A stretch of 64,000 bases of DNA from Verrucomicrobiia bacterium (GTDB lineage Bacteria; Verrucomicrobiota; Verrucomicrobiia; Limisphaerales; Pedosphaeraceae). Shown here one piece after another: positions 40,168 through 49,193 of this stretch. The notes beneath the pieces are model-generated. The model worked only from the letters and a program-made list of their open reading frames with translations, was not told the DNA's origin and ran no database searches. The stretch is taken from the NCBI GenBank assembly GCA_036268055.1, contig DATAUW010000036.1, positions 82,832 to 146,831 on the forward strand, in the 5' to 3' direction. Each line of letters opens with the position of its first letter. Position 1 is the stretch's first letter. A program made the position numbers and the translations under genes.

Positions 40168-42009
40168 ATGAAGTGTCGTATCTGGTTAATTGTTTTGGGG
40201 GTATTGTGCTGGCTCACAGCGCCGAATTCCACCTTCGCCCAGGGAACCGCGTTCACGTATCAGGGGAACCTGAATTTGAACGGCGCCACCACCAGCGGCG
40301 TGTATGATTTTCAATTCAAGCTCCATCCGGCGCTGGGACTGACAAATCAGGTTGCCAATACGATCACGAATACTGCCGTCGCCGTGACCAATGGCTTGTT
40401 CACCACCGTTGTGGATTTCAGTTATACTTTTCCGATAAGCCCGCTTTATCTGGAAATCGGCGTGCGGCCAAACGGCAGCACCGGCGCGTTCACCGCGCTC
40501 GCCCCTTATCAACTCATCACTTCCGCGCCTTACGCGGTGCAGGCGCTCACCGCGGCGAATTTCAACGGCACAATTTCCGATGCGCAACTTTCGAGCAACA
40601 TCGTCACCCTCACGAATACAGTGACGTTCACGAACCAGGTCGTTTTTTCCCAGGCCATCGGCGGATTCAATGGGATGTTCAACGGCGTTACGGCCGGCAC
40701 GAATACCGGAACCTTCATCGGCAACGGCGGATTGATCACGAACTTGAATATCACGAATCTCGTTGGCGTGGTGCAGAGCAATCCGAATTTCCAACTCGTG
40801 CAAGCGGGGACGCAACAGGCGGTCGTCGCCAATAATTATCTCACGACGAACAGCGCCAGCGTCACGCTGCTCCTGCCCGCCACGGGCGTAACGGCCGGGA
40901 GTACCTTGCGCTTTTCCGGCTCGGGGGCGAATGGCTGGACGATTGGCCAGACGGCAGGTCAATCCATCATCGTCAGTCCGCTGGGCTTGCCCGCGGGACA
41001 AAACTGGTCGTCGAATAGCATGGCGTCGCAAGAGTGGCAGACCCTGGCTTCGTCGAGCGATGGGCTGCGCCTGATCGCGGGTTACGGCGGGCTGGGTTTC
41101 ATTTATTATTCGGCGGATGGCGGGGTCACGTGGACAAAGAGCGATGCGCCTGGCTTAAATTGGAAGGGCCTCGCGAGTTCGGTGGATGGTTTGCACATGC
41201 TGGCGGCTCCGAGTGGCGGCGCGGTGGGCGGATACGTTTTCACCTCCACGAACGGTGGCGTGCATTGGGTCGGCCAGATCAACGGATTGCTGAACACATC
41301 GTATAGCTGCGCGGCTTCATCGGCGGACGGGATCAATTTGGCCGTCGCGGTCGGCAGCGGGAGTGGCGCGATTTATACTTCTAACAACGGTGGCACAAAT
41401 TGGATTTCGCGCACGAACGGACAGAACTGGACGGGCATCGCGTCATCAGCCAGCGGAACAACGCTGGCCGCATGCGCGAGCGGCTTTGCGCCGCTTTACA
41501 TTTCCAAAAATTCGGGCGTGACGTGGGCGACGAACGGCCCATTCGGTTCCTATAGCGCCATCGCCTGCTCGGCGGACGGCAACAAAATAGTCGCCACGAT
41601 AAACGGCGGCGCAATCTACACTTCCGGCGACGCCGGCACGACGTGGACCGCGCGCACGACGAATAACGCGTGGACGTGCGTCACGTCTTCCGCAAGCGGC
41701 GTGAACCTCGCGGCGGCCTCCAGCCTCGGATATCTTTATACTTCGAGCGACAGCGGGCAGACCTGGATAATCCGCACTAACAGTTTTGGTTCGTTGACGA
41801 AAGCGTGGGATGCAGTCACCTCATCCGGCGATGGCTCGCGGCTCGTCGCTGCGGTCAACAACGGCACTCTCTACACGTCCATTGCCGCGACTACTGTCGG
41901 AACCAACGGTGTGTTGATGGGCAAACAATATTCGAGCGTCGAATTGCAATACATCGGCAATGGCCAATGGATGCCGCTGGCATTCTCCGGCGTGTTTACG
42001 GTGTTTTGA
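40168..42009 (+). CDS. Secreted protein with BNR/YCF48-like repeats
   Basis: 613 residues with a signal peptide (IWLIVLGVLCWLTAPNSTFA). The N-terminal domain has a pattern common in such genomes (FTYQGNLNLNGATTSGVYDF, YLEIGVRPNGSTGAFTALAP). From about 280 come at least six beta-propeller-like repeats of about 45 residues with the core G-x-x-W or SADGGVTW (YYSADGGVTWTKS, FTSTNGGVHW, YTSNNGGTNWISR, YTSGDAGTTWTAR, YTSSDSGQTWIIR). Between them lies the repeated phrase SSxxGxxLAA. Extracellular; ligand or enzymatic role unknown. Confidence 0.85.
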   Translation: MKCRIWLIVLGVLCWLTAPNSTFAQGTAFTYQGNLNLNGATTSGVYDFQFKLHPALGLTNQVANTITNTAVAVTNGLFTTVVDFSYTFPISPLYLEIGVRPNGSTGAFTALAPYQLITSAPYAVQALTAANFNGTISDAQLSSNIVTLTNTVTFTNQVVFSQAIGGFNGMFNGVTAGTNTGTFIGNGGLITNLNITNLVGVVQSNPNFQLVQAGTQQAVVANNYLTTNSASVTLLLPATGVTAGSTLRFSGSGANGWTIGQTAGQSIIVSPLGLPAGQNWSSNSMASQEWQTLASSSDGLRLIAGYGGLGFIYYSADGGVTWTKSDAPGLNWKGLASSVDGLHMLAAPSGGAVGGYVFTSTNGGVHWVGQINGLLNTSYSCAASSADGINLAVAVGSGSGAIYTSNNGGTNWISRTNGQNWTGIASSASGTTLAACASGFAPLYISKNSGVTWATNGPFGSYSAIACSADGNKIVATINGGAIYTSGDAGTTWTARTTNNAWTCVTSSASGVNLAAASSLGYLYTSSDSGQTWIIRTNSFGSLTKAWDAVTSSGDGSRLVAAVNNGTLYTSIAATTVGTNGVLMGKQYSSVELQYIGNGQWMPLAFSGVFTVF

Positions 42010-42097
42010 AGTTCTCCGTTCTCCCGACGACTTATTCACTGGGACATGCTTTGTCCCACGCCTGGTTGGAAACTCCGCCTGAACAAAGGAGTTATCC

Positions 42098-42262
42098 ATG
42101 TCCAAAAAAGATCAATTTCTGCGCGCCGTGCAACGAGTGGACCCGCGCTCTCCACACGACCTGCCACTCACCTTCCGCTGGGCGCTGAACCTGCGCGAGC
42201 GAGCCATTCCGCGCGATGTGGAATCTGCCGCAAAAAAATTTATCACGCTCGTCTCCCGGTAA
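42098..42262 (+). CDS. Small basic protein of unknown function
   Basis: 54 residues from ATG 42098 with an excellent AAAGGAG ribosome site six bases upstream. It begins MSKKDQFLRAVQRVDPRSP and ends AAKKFITLVSR. It has 14 Arg or Lys residues, predicted helical, and no membrane segment. No family is recognised. The strong initiation signal and coding-like codon use make it a real gene candidate. Confidence 0.65.
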   Translation: MSKKDQFLRAVQRVDPRSPHDLPLTFRWALNLRERAIPRDVESAAKKFITLVSR

Positions 42263-42280
42263 GGCGCTAAATCAAATTGA

Positions 42281-42434
42281 ACCGCGGAGACGCAGAGGCG
42301 CGGAGGTCCTTACGGAGGGCGAATGAGAGAAAAGCCACGGATGGAACACGGAACAAAATTTCCTTAACCGTGTTTTATTCGTGTTCCATCCGTGGCTAAA
42401 ATTTTTGTTTTCTCCGCGCGTCCGCGCCGCGGTT
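42281..42434. repeat. Nested palindrome built from two dispersed repeat modules; likely bidirectional terminator
   Basis: The outer arms are ACCGCGGAGACGCAGAGGCG (42281 on) and the inverse near 42411-42434. The inner arms are AGCCACGGATGGAACACG (42333-42350) and its perfect 18-base inverse (42380-42397), followed by AAAATTTTTGTTTT. It lies between convergent genes, so the inner hairpin could end transcription from both sides. Confidence 0.8.
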
Positions 42435-42444
42435 AAAATGTTTT

Positions 42445-43527
42445 TTAAATTGGAAGTTCTTCCATGGACGGATAGCCGTGTTGTTCGCGGCCGACGTCGG
42501 CGTCGTATTTCTTCGTGGACTTGTAAAGTTCGAGATGGCCGTCGGCGGCGAGCGGCGCGCAACGCTCACGAAGCGCCTGCATTTCTTCGGCGCTCATCGG
42601 TTTGAAGCCGCGCGCGATAGCCAGATTTTGATGCAATACATTTATCGAATCCATGCCACTGATCGTCGTTGAAACCGGCAGACTCATTGCGTATCGCAAA
42701 GCCTCTTGCGCCGTCACTGCCCCATGCAGAATCGGCTGGGCATCGCCGCCCAGACTTTTCATTCCCAGCGCGCCCATGCCCCGGCGCAGAGCTTCCGGCA
42801 GGACTTGTTGCTCGAAACTTTTATACGTTGCGTCGAAACAATTCAGCGGCATCTGCACCGTGTCGAACGCATAATTATACGAAAGCATCTTAAGATGGAT
42901 GGACGGATTTTTGTGGCCGGTGAATCCCACGAACCGCACTTTGCCCTGGCGTTTTGCTTCGTCGAGCGCCTCGATGACGCCGCCTGCCGCGAAGTGCCGC
43001 TCGGGGTCATTATAATAAACACACTCATGCACCTGCCAGAGATCGAGATGGTCAGTTTTGAGGCGGCTGAGCGATTGTTCAAGCTGATGCATCGCAACTT
43101 TTTTATCGCGGCCATGCGTGCAGACTTTGGTCATGAGAAAAACTTTGTCGCGGTATCCGCGCAAAGCTTCGCCCATCCAGCGCTCGCTTTTGCCGTCGTT
43201 ATATTCCCAGGCGTTGTCGCAAAAATTCACGCCGGCATCTATCGCTTCATGGATGAGGCGCGCCGCGTCTTTGGCCGAGTCCATGGTCCCGATGTGAAAT
43301 CCGCCGATGCCGATTACAGAAATATGTTCGCCGGTTTTCCCAAGCGGCTTGCGCGGGATGCTGTCCGGACCGGTCGTGATCATCTCAAGCGGTGCGAGCG
43401 CGGCTGCGGTGGCGTTGCGTAGAAACGGCCCCGCGAGAACCGCACCCGCGCTGACCAAACTGGTTTGCAGAAAATTGCGGCGGCTGGCGCCCGCATTTTT
43501 TCCGGTGACGGTTTCAACAGAATTCAT
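42445..43527 (-). CDS. Aldo/keto reductase with Tat signal
   Basis: 360 residues from ATG 43527, just after the stop of the related upstream gene. The N-terminal Tat signal is GASRRNFLQTSLVSAGAVLA, so it is folded before export. The reductase barrel shows the catalytic set: Asp-Tyr in NFCDNAWEYNDGKSE, Lys in VFLMTKVCTHGRD and His in HLDLWQVHECVYY. The cofactor-binding end is ISGMDSINVLHQNLAIARGF. It is NAD(P)H-dependent and its substrate unknown. It is about half identical to its upstream neighbour by eye, a tandem duplication. Confidence 0.92.
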   Translation of the reverse strand: MNSVETVTGKNAGASRRNFLQTSLVSAGAVLAGPFLRNATAAALAPLEMITTGPDSIPRKPLGKTGEHISVIGIGGFHIGTMDSAKDAARLIHEAIDAGVNFCDNAWEYNDGKSERWMGEALRGYRDKVFLMTKVCTHGRDKKVAMHQLEQSLSRLKTDHLDLWQVHECVYYNDPERHFAAGGVIEALDEAKRQGKVRFVGFTGHKNPSIHLKMLSYNYAFDTVQMPLNCFDATYKSFEQQVLPEALRRGMGALGMKSLGGDAQPILHGAVTAQEALRYAMSLPVSTTISGMDSINVLHQNLAIARGFKPMSAEEMQALRERCAPLAADGHLELYKSTKKYDADVGREQHGYPSMEELPI

Positions 43528-43529
43528 AA

Positions 43530-44648
43530 TCACATTCCGATCGGTTCCCATCCGCCGTTGCCTTTCTTGAACATGTCTTTGACTTCCTTCTGCTCTTTAT
43601 CAATCGGAAAGCCATGCGGCATGCGCGTCATGGGGTTGTCGAATTTCAACGAAACTTTATAAGGTTCAAAGCGGCCATCGGCGGCGGGATCGGCGCAGCG
43701 GCGCCGAAAATCTTCCATCTCCGTTTCTGTCATCGGCGTAAAATGATGCGCGGCGTGAAGATTCTTGTGCAACAACTCCAGCGAATCCATGCCGCTGATG
43801 GTCGTTGCCACTGGCAGGCTCATCGCGTAGCGCAACATTTCTTCCGCCTTGAAGACGCCTTTCTTGACCGCCTCGGCGGTGCCATTCATGGGCTTCATTC
43901 CCAGAACGGCGATGCCGCGTTTGATCGCTTCGGGCAAAACAACTTTTTCAAAACTAAAAAAATTCGCATCGAACGGATTGAGCGGCATCTGCACGGCATC
44001 AAACGCGTAACCCATTTGGATCATGCGCAGATGAATAGCGGGATCTTTGTGGCCGGTAAAACCGACGAAACGCGTTTTGCCTTGTTGCTTCGCCTGATCC
44101 AGCGCTTCCAGCACACCGCCGGTGGCGTAAGCCAGATCAGGATCATTGTCATAAACCACGCCGTGAATTTGCCAGAGATCCAAATGGTCGGTGCGCAGGC
44201 GGCGCAAGGATTCCTCGAGCATTTGCATCGCGAGTTTCGCGCTGCGGCCGTGGGTGCAAACCTTCGTCATCAAAAAAACCTTATCGCGCCGGCCTTCCAG
44301 CCCGCGCCCGAGAATATTTTCCGTTTTGCCATTCCAATATTCCCAGCAGTTATCGAAAAACGTGATGCCTCCATCCACCGCCTCTTGAACCAGGCGAATC
44401 GCATGATCCACGCTTTTCAAATCGCCGAGATGATGCCCGCCACAGCCCAGCGCGGAGATTTGTGTGTCCGCGCGGCCAAACTTGCGCATGGGCATGGTGC
44501 CGGGTACGGATGCGGGCGGAAGGTTCGTTGTCGAAACGGGTGAATTGGTTTGCGCACCGGCATTGATGGCGGCGCCGAGGCTGAGAAGCCCGGCGGTTTT
44601 CAAAAAATCACGGCGGGCAAAAGCCGGATTAGCAGCGGCGAAATTCAT
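43530..44648 (-). CDS. Aldo/keto reductase with Tat signal
   Basis: 372 residues. The N-terminal Tat signal is FARRDFLKTAGLLSLGAAIN. Catalytic residues sit in TFFDNCWEYWNGKTEN (Asp, Tyr), KVFLMTKVCTHGRS (Lys) and HLDLWQIHGVVYDN (His). The phrases KTRFVGFTGHKDPAIHLRM and VLGMKPMNGTAEAV are shared with the downstream paralogue. It forms a two-gene operon with it, two bases apart. Exported oxidoreductases of this kind are frequent in these bacteria; the substrate is unknown. Confidence 0.92.
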   Translation of the reverse strand: MNFAAANPAFARRDFLKTAGLLSLGAAINAGAQTNSPVSTTNLPPASVPGTMPMRKFGRADTQISALGCGGHHLGDLKSVDHAIRLVQEAVDGGITFFDNCWEYWNGKTENILGRGLEGRRDKVFLMTKVCTHGRSAKLAMQMLEESLRRLRTDHLDLWQIHGVVYDNDPDLAYATGGVLEALDQAKQQGKTRFVGFTGHKDPAIHLRMIQMGYAFDAVQMPLNPFDANFFSFEKVVLPEAIKRGIAVLGMKPMNGTAEAVKKGVFKAEEMLRYAMSLPVATTISGMDSLELLHKNLHAAHHFTPMTETEMEDFRRRCADPAADGRFEPYKVSLKFDNPMTRMPHGFPIDKEQKEVKDMFKKGNGGWEPIGM

Positions 44649-44890
44649 AGGTGCATCTCGACAGCGCTCAACGCAGCCGAATGTCAGCCAATTTCAGCAG
44701 CAAATATGCCGCCGCCAGTTTTTGCCGGGGGATGCAGAACTCGCGAACGGATAAGAACTGATTCTCGTTTTATGCAACAACCAACGAATAAGAGTATGCA
44801 AAATGCGCGAGACGGATTCAGAGGTGGATAAGTTTTCTGCCGCCTTGGTGGAATTTGGTAACGCGGCAGCACCCCTTATCTCTTTCGGCC

Positions 44891-47665
44891 TCAACCCAGC
44901 TTTTGAATGGAGTCGCGGATCTTGCGCTCGATGAATTCCTGGCGGCCCGCATCCAGGATTTTGCCGCCATCCTGTTCATTGATGTAGAACGTGTCAATTG
45001 CCGCGCCGCGCTCGGTGACGATCTTTGCGGCGGTGATGTTCAGATCCAGTTCCGCCAGCGCGAGCGAAATCACATACAGCAAACCGACGCGGTCTTCCGT
45101 TTCAATTTCAATCGCGGTGCGGCTGTCGGACGTTTCATTGTCAAAACGGATGCACGTGGGCATGCGGTCGCCTTCGTAGGATTGATACGGCGGACGATTG
45201 CCTTTTTGTTTCGCCACCAGCGCGGGAAAATCCACGTCGCCGCCGGTCAAAACTTTCGCCAGCAGTTTCTCGAATTTTTCTCGCTCCTCCTTGTTCGCCA
45301 TCGCGCCGGTGCGGGCATCGGTCACGAAAAAAGTGTCGAGCACGATGGCATCCGAGCGCGTGAAAATCTGCGCGCTGAGAATGTTCAAACCGCTGGCGCT
45401 TAGCGAACCGGCGATGTGATGGAACAACTCGGCGCGGTCCCACGTGCAAATTTTCACGACGGTAAAACCGCGATCGGGTTCGTTGTGCCAATCCACAATC
45501 GGCTCGAGCGGATGATTGTTATCGGACAGTTGCACATGCAAAAACCGATGTGAGAGCACGAGGTCGCGAGTGATTTCCGGCGCGGTGTGAATCTGGAAAT
45601 AGCGTCCCGGCAACGCGCCAAAATGGGCATGCAATTCTTCCGCCGTGATCCGCCCCGGCAGCGAACGGCCGATTTCCTCGGCGAGCAATTCGCGCTGGCG
45701 CGCCTCGGCGCGAATGAAGTCCGTGCCGCCGGCCAGCTCATGCACCGTCTTGCGATAAAGCGTCCACAGCAGCGCGTCCTTGAAATCGTTCCACAATTTA
45801 TCGCTCGTGGCCATCGAGTCCGCGAACGTATGCAGCGTGAGCATGGCGAGATTCGCGGGAGTTTGAATCTCCTTCGCAAATGCGCGGATGACAGCGTTAT
45901 CGTCAAGATCGCGGCGTTGCGAAATGTTCGCCATCGTCAAATGGTTTTCGATGATGAGCCGCAGCGAATGAGTCGTCGCACCATCGAGCGCAAGGCGTTT
46001 GGCGACGCGCGTGGCTTGTTGCGCGCCGATCACCGCGTGTTTGCCGTGGCCATCGGATTTGCCGACGTCATGCAGCAGCAGCGCGAGGTAAAGCAGGAAC
46101 GGCTGGCCGAGATCCTGGAAAAGTTGCGCGTAATGCGCATACGGCTCCTCGCTCGCCTCCCAGATGCGGTCAAGTTTTTCGAGGCACATCAGCGTGTGCT
46201 CATCGGCGGTGTATTGATGATAAAATTCGTGCTGCACGAGGCAGGTGAGCCGGCCGAATTCGGGAATATATTTGCCGAGCAAACCGACTTCGTGCATCTG
46301 GCGCAGGACGGGCGCGACATTGCCGCGCTGGTTGAGAATCGTCAGAAAAGTTTCGCGCACGTGTTCGTCGTAAAGAAACGCGCGATCGGCAAGCGAAAGC
46401 TGGCTGCGGATCAATTGCGCCAGATCGGGGTGCAACTGAAGACCGCGCTGCTGCGCTTGCAGAAACACGCGCATCAGGCGGCGCGGTTGATCCCGGAAGA
46501 CGCGCGGATTCGCCGCGTGGATATAACCGTCAATGAACTTAAAACCATCCACGACGTTTACCTCAAGTTCGCGTTTCTTGCGGCCGATCAACCCGCGAAA
46601 AAATTGCAATCGCTTCGGCGCCGGCAACAGGGCGAGGCGCTGTTCGAGCGTGCGGTTGATGATGTAAATATTGCGGAAGTGCGTGTAAAGCTGCCGCATG
46701 AATTTCTCCAGTCGCACACTGGGCGAACGATCGTGAAAGCCAAGATTGTGCGCGACGGCGGGCTGCACATTTTTGCTGAGCGCATCCACCGGGCGGCCCA
46801 CGTGGTAATGCAATTCGTTGCGCGCGCGCAATAAATAATCGTAAGCGGTTTCAAGCTGCTTGCGCTCGGACTCGGTGATGAGTTCGCGCTCCTGCAATTC
46901 CGCCAGCGTGCGCGTGCGATATTTGAAATACGCCATCCACAATAGATTCTGATGATCGCGCAAACCGCCGCAGCCATTCTTGATGTTCGGCTCCTGCATC
47001 GAGGGCGAGTTGCCAAATTTCGTATGGCGCGCCGCCTGGTCTTCCAGCCGCGCGGCGATATATTTATTTTCGTTTCCCTCGACGAGCTTCCGCACAATCG
47101 TCTTCTGCAATTTCTTGTAAAGATCCTCGCTGCCCGCGATCAGGCGCGACTCGATCAATGCCGTCTTGGACAGCATGTCCTCCTGCGCGTTGGAAACGCA
47201 GTCGTCAATATTGCGCACCGAATAACCAACCTTGAGGCCGAGGTCCCACAGCGGATAAAGAATGCCGTCCATCATCCGCGAAAGAATGAGCAGGGGCTTG
47301 TTCCCGGCCGAAACCTGGCCTTCGTGCAGGAACATGAAATCAATATCGCTTTGCGGATTGAGTTCGGCGCGCCCATAGCCGCCGATGGCGATAAGGGCGA
47401 TGGGCGGGAAATTTTTTTGCGATTCGGGACTGAAAGTCAGTACGATGGAATCCCACATCCGGCGTAAAATGAGGTCGAGCATTGCGGCGCGGGCGCGGCA
47501 AATTTCGAGGCCGCCCGCGCCGGCCCGGTGCAGGATTTTCAAACGATGCGTCTCGACCTTCAAAAAAGTTTTGAAGCGCGCGAGTTCTTCGTTTGGAACG
47601 TGGCCGGCTGGATAAGCGAGCCGCACCGCGGCGTTGGCTTCCATTCTTTCAATCAACGTAGGCAT
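44891..47665 (-). CDS. glnD: Bifunctional uridylyltransferase/uridylyl-removing enzyme GlnD
   Basis: 924 residues. GlnD senses glutamine and adds or removes UMP on PII signal proteins, controlling nitrogen assimilation. The nucleotidyltransferase motif is IGGYGRAELNPQSDIDFMFL (about 90). A helical GlnE/GlnD linker follows, then an HD hydrolase domain (LLHDVGKSDGHGKHAVIG, about 535). Two C-terminal ACT domains follow (GFTVVKICTWDRAELFHHIA; EDRVGLLYVISLALAELDLN). Length is typical (E. coli 890). Upstream lies a MITE-like element; downstream 240 bases are non-coding. Confidence 0.97.
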   Translation of the reverse strand: MPTLIERMEANAAVRLAYPAGHVPNEELARFKTFLKVETHRLKILHRAGAGGLEICRARAAMLDLILRRMWDSIVLTFSPESQKNFPPIALIAIGGYGRAELNPQSDIDFMFLHEGQVSAGNKPLLILSRMMDGILYPLWDLGLKVGYSVRNIDDCVSNAQEDMLSKTALIESRLIAGSEDLYKKLQKTIVRKLVEGNENKYIAARLEDQAARHTKFGNSPSMQEPNIKNGCGGLRDHQNLLWMAYFKYRTRTLAELQERELITESERKQLETAYDYLLRARNELHYHVGRPVDALSKNVQPAVAHNLGFHDRSPSVRLEKFMRQLYTHFRNIYIINRTLEQRLALLPAPKRLQFFRGLIGRKKRELEVNVVDGFKFIDGYIHAANPRVFRDQPRRLMRVFLQAQQRGLQLHPDLAQLIRSQLSLADRAFLYDEHVRETFLTILNQRGNVAPVLRQMHEVGLLGKYIPEFGRLTCLVQHEFYHQYTADEHTLMCLEKLDRIWEASEEPYAHYAQLFQDLGQPFLLYLALLLHDVGKSDGHGKHAVIGAQQATRVAKRLALDGATTHSLRLIIENHLTMANISQRRDLDDNAVIRAFAKEIQTPANLAMLTLHTFADSMATSDKLWNDFKDALLWTLYRKTVHELAGGTDFIRAEARQRELLAEEIGRSLPGRITAEELHAHFGALPGRYFQIHTAPEITRDLVLSHRFLHVQLSDNNHPLEPIVDWHNEPDRGFTVVKICTWDRAELFHHIAGSLSASGLNILSAQIFTRSDAIVLDTFFVTDARTGAMANKEEREKFEKLLAKVLTGGDVDFPALVAKQKGNRPPYQSYEGDRMPTCIRFDNETSDSRTAIEIETEDRVGLLYVISLALAELDLNITAAKIVTERGAAIDTFYINEQDGGKILDAGRQEFIERKIRDSIQKLG

Positions 47666-47763
47666 CCTGACACAGAGTGGTGCGAAAACAGTTTGAAGGC
47701 AAGCATGGGCGCATTCCGCCGCCGACTTAGGGAATTTTCACGGCACAAAAAGCGCCTCCCTAT

Positions 47764-47916
47764 GGACCGCGGGTCCATGACCCGCAGCAACTCTCGCAAA
47801 GATCGCCGCTTTCGGTTAGCACACATATTTAAAATCAAAGTTCATGATTTTGCAGTGGGCTGAGTCCGAGCGGCTTGACCTTATGGACCTTGCTGCGGGT
47901 CATAGACCCGCGGTCC
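47764..47916. repeat. 153-bp element with 27-bp terminal inverted repeats (copy 2)
   Basis: The arms are 47764-47790 (GGACCGCGGGTCCATGACCC and seven more) and 47890-47916. The inside is AT-rich without ORF. On the minus strand the interior begins GGTCCATAAGGTCAAGCCGC, matching copy 1 at 27.0 kb. It fills most of the gap between glnD and the ECF sigma gene and may carry the sigma promoter. Confidence 0.85.
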
Positions 47917-48030
47917 GCAGGAATTCAGCGCTCATAGAGCGCACTACCTTCGGAAACTTTCAAATGGTTATACTTCCAAATAATCCAAAACCTTGTGGCG
48001 CTGCCGGTGTTTGCTAGAGTCACCGAACGC

Positions 48031-48642
48031 ATGGCACACGAGCCAGACCCCGATGCCGCCCTCATGCTCCGCGTCAAGCGCGGGGATGATACTGCTTTTG
48101 CCGAATTGGTGGAGAAATACAAGCAGCCGGTCATGAACCTCGTGTATCGTATCCTCCACGACGCCACCGAAGCCGAGGACCTCGCCCAGAATGTTTTTTT
48201 GCAGGTCTATAAATCCGCGCATCGCTACGAAGTGACGGCGCGCTTTTCCACCTGGCTCTTCACCATCGCGCGAAATCTTTGCCTCAACGAAATCCGCCGC
48301 CGGTCCCGTCATCCGGCCGATTCGATTGAAGCCCCGCATTCGGAATCCGAGGACCAGCCAGCGCGGCAATTCGAGGACACCAAAAATTTTCTGCCGACGG
48401 AAAATCTTTTGCACTCGGAATTGGAAAACAAAATCGAGCAGGCGCTGGCGGAATTGCCCGAGCTGCAACGCACGGCCATCCTGCTTTGCCGCCGCGACGA
48501 CCTGAGTTACGAGGACATCGCCAAGGTGCTCGGAACCTCGCTTTCGGCCACGAAATCGCTGATTCATCGCGGGCGCGAGACGCTGAAACAAAAACTAAAA
48601 CCTTACCTGCGCAGCGGCGATTGGAAAAAAACGCCAAATTGA
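48031..48642 (+). CDS. ECF RNA polymerase sigma factor (RpoE-like)
   Basis: 203 residues from ATG 48031; a TTG at 47995 is in frame. Region 2: ALMLRVKRGDDTAFAELVEK, then VYRILHDATEAEDLAQNVFL and FSTWLFTIARNLCLNEIRRR. Region 4: ALAELPELQRTAILLCRRDD, then LSYEDIAKVLGTSLSATKSL. It is followed 43 bases later by a membrane protein with anti-sigma character and a DUF3106 protein, a classic sigma/anti-sigma arrangement for envelope stress. Confidence 0.95.
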   Translation: MAHEPDPDAALMLRVKRGDDTAFAELVEKYKQPVMNLVYRILHDATEAEDLAQNVFLQVYKSAHRYEVTARFSTWLFTIARNLCLNEIRRRSRHPADSIEAPHSESEDQPARQFEDTKNFLPTENLLHSELENKIEQALAELPELQRTAILLCRRDDLSYEDIAKVLGTSLSATKSLIHRGRETLKQKLKPYLRSGDWKKTPN

Positions 48643-48685
48643 ACGCAACTTTGTCGGCCCACTGGTTTTACCTATCTAAGACGTT

Positions 48686-49192
48686 ATGAACGAACAGGAT
48701 TACAACCAATTACGCGAGAGCGGTTGGAGGCGTCCCCTCACGGAAAGCGAAACCGCTGAGTTGCAGAAGTATTGGGCGGCGCATCCCGCGGCGCGCGAGG
48801 AGTGGGAGAATGACGCGGCCTTGAACCGGCTGATGGAGCGTTTGCCATCGGCGCCAGCGGTGTCATCGAATTTCACCGCGCGCGTTTTGCAGATGGCAGC
48901 CTTGGAAAAGGCGGCGCGGGAACGCACGAATGGGCGGGCCGGGTTTGGCTGGGACTATTTGCGAAGCTGGTTGCCGAAGGCCGCCGTCGCCGCGCTCGCC
49001 ATTACTTTAGGCATTGCCAGTTATCACATGCACGAAGTCAACACGCACGCCGCGCTGGCGAAAAATGCCGTGGAATTCACCGCAGCCGTGGCGGCGTCTG
49101 ATCCCGAAGCGATTGGCGACATCGAACCCATCCGTCAACTAAGCGATGCCCAGCCGAAGGCGGACGTCGAGTTGATCGCGTTGATGAAATAA
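48686..49192 (+). CDS. Putative anti-sigma factor, single membrane span
   Basis: 168 residues. The cytosolic N-terminal part (residues 1-85) is helical (WRRPLTESETAELQKYWAAH, PAAREEWENDAALNRLME). One membrane helix lies about 95-115 (LPKAAVAALAITLGIASYHM). A short periplasmic tail ends in ADVELIALMK. The layout and position directly after the ECF sigma gene imply that it holds the sigma factor at the membrane. There is no zinc-finger HxxxCxxC motif. Confidence 0.8.
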   Translation: MNEQDYNQLRESGWRRPLTESETAELQKYWAAHPAAREEWENDAALNRLMERLPSAPAVSSNFTARVLQMAALEKAARERTNGRAGFGWDYLRSWLPKAAVAALAITLGIASYHMHEVNTHAALAKNAVEFTAAVAASDPEAIGDIEPIRQLSDAQPKADVELIALMK

Positions 49193-49193
49193 A

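Noticed and set aside
44845..44950. tRNA-Leu-like stretch (GCCGCCTTGGTGGAATTTGG and on)
   Set aside because: The acceptor and D-arm look right, but no anticodon arm or T-loop (GTTCGAATC type) follows, and the 3' part would lie inside glnD. CTGCCGC/GCGGCAG more simply forms a hairpin after glnD.
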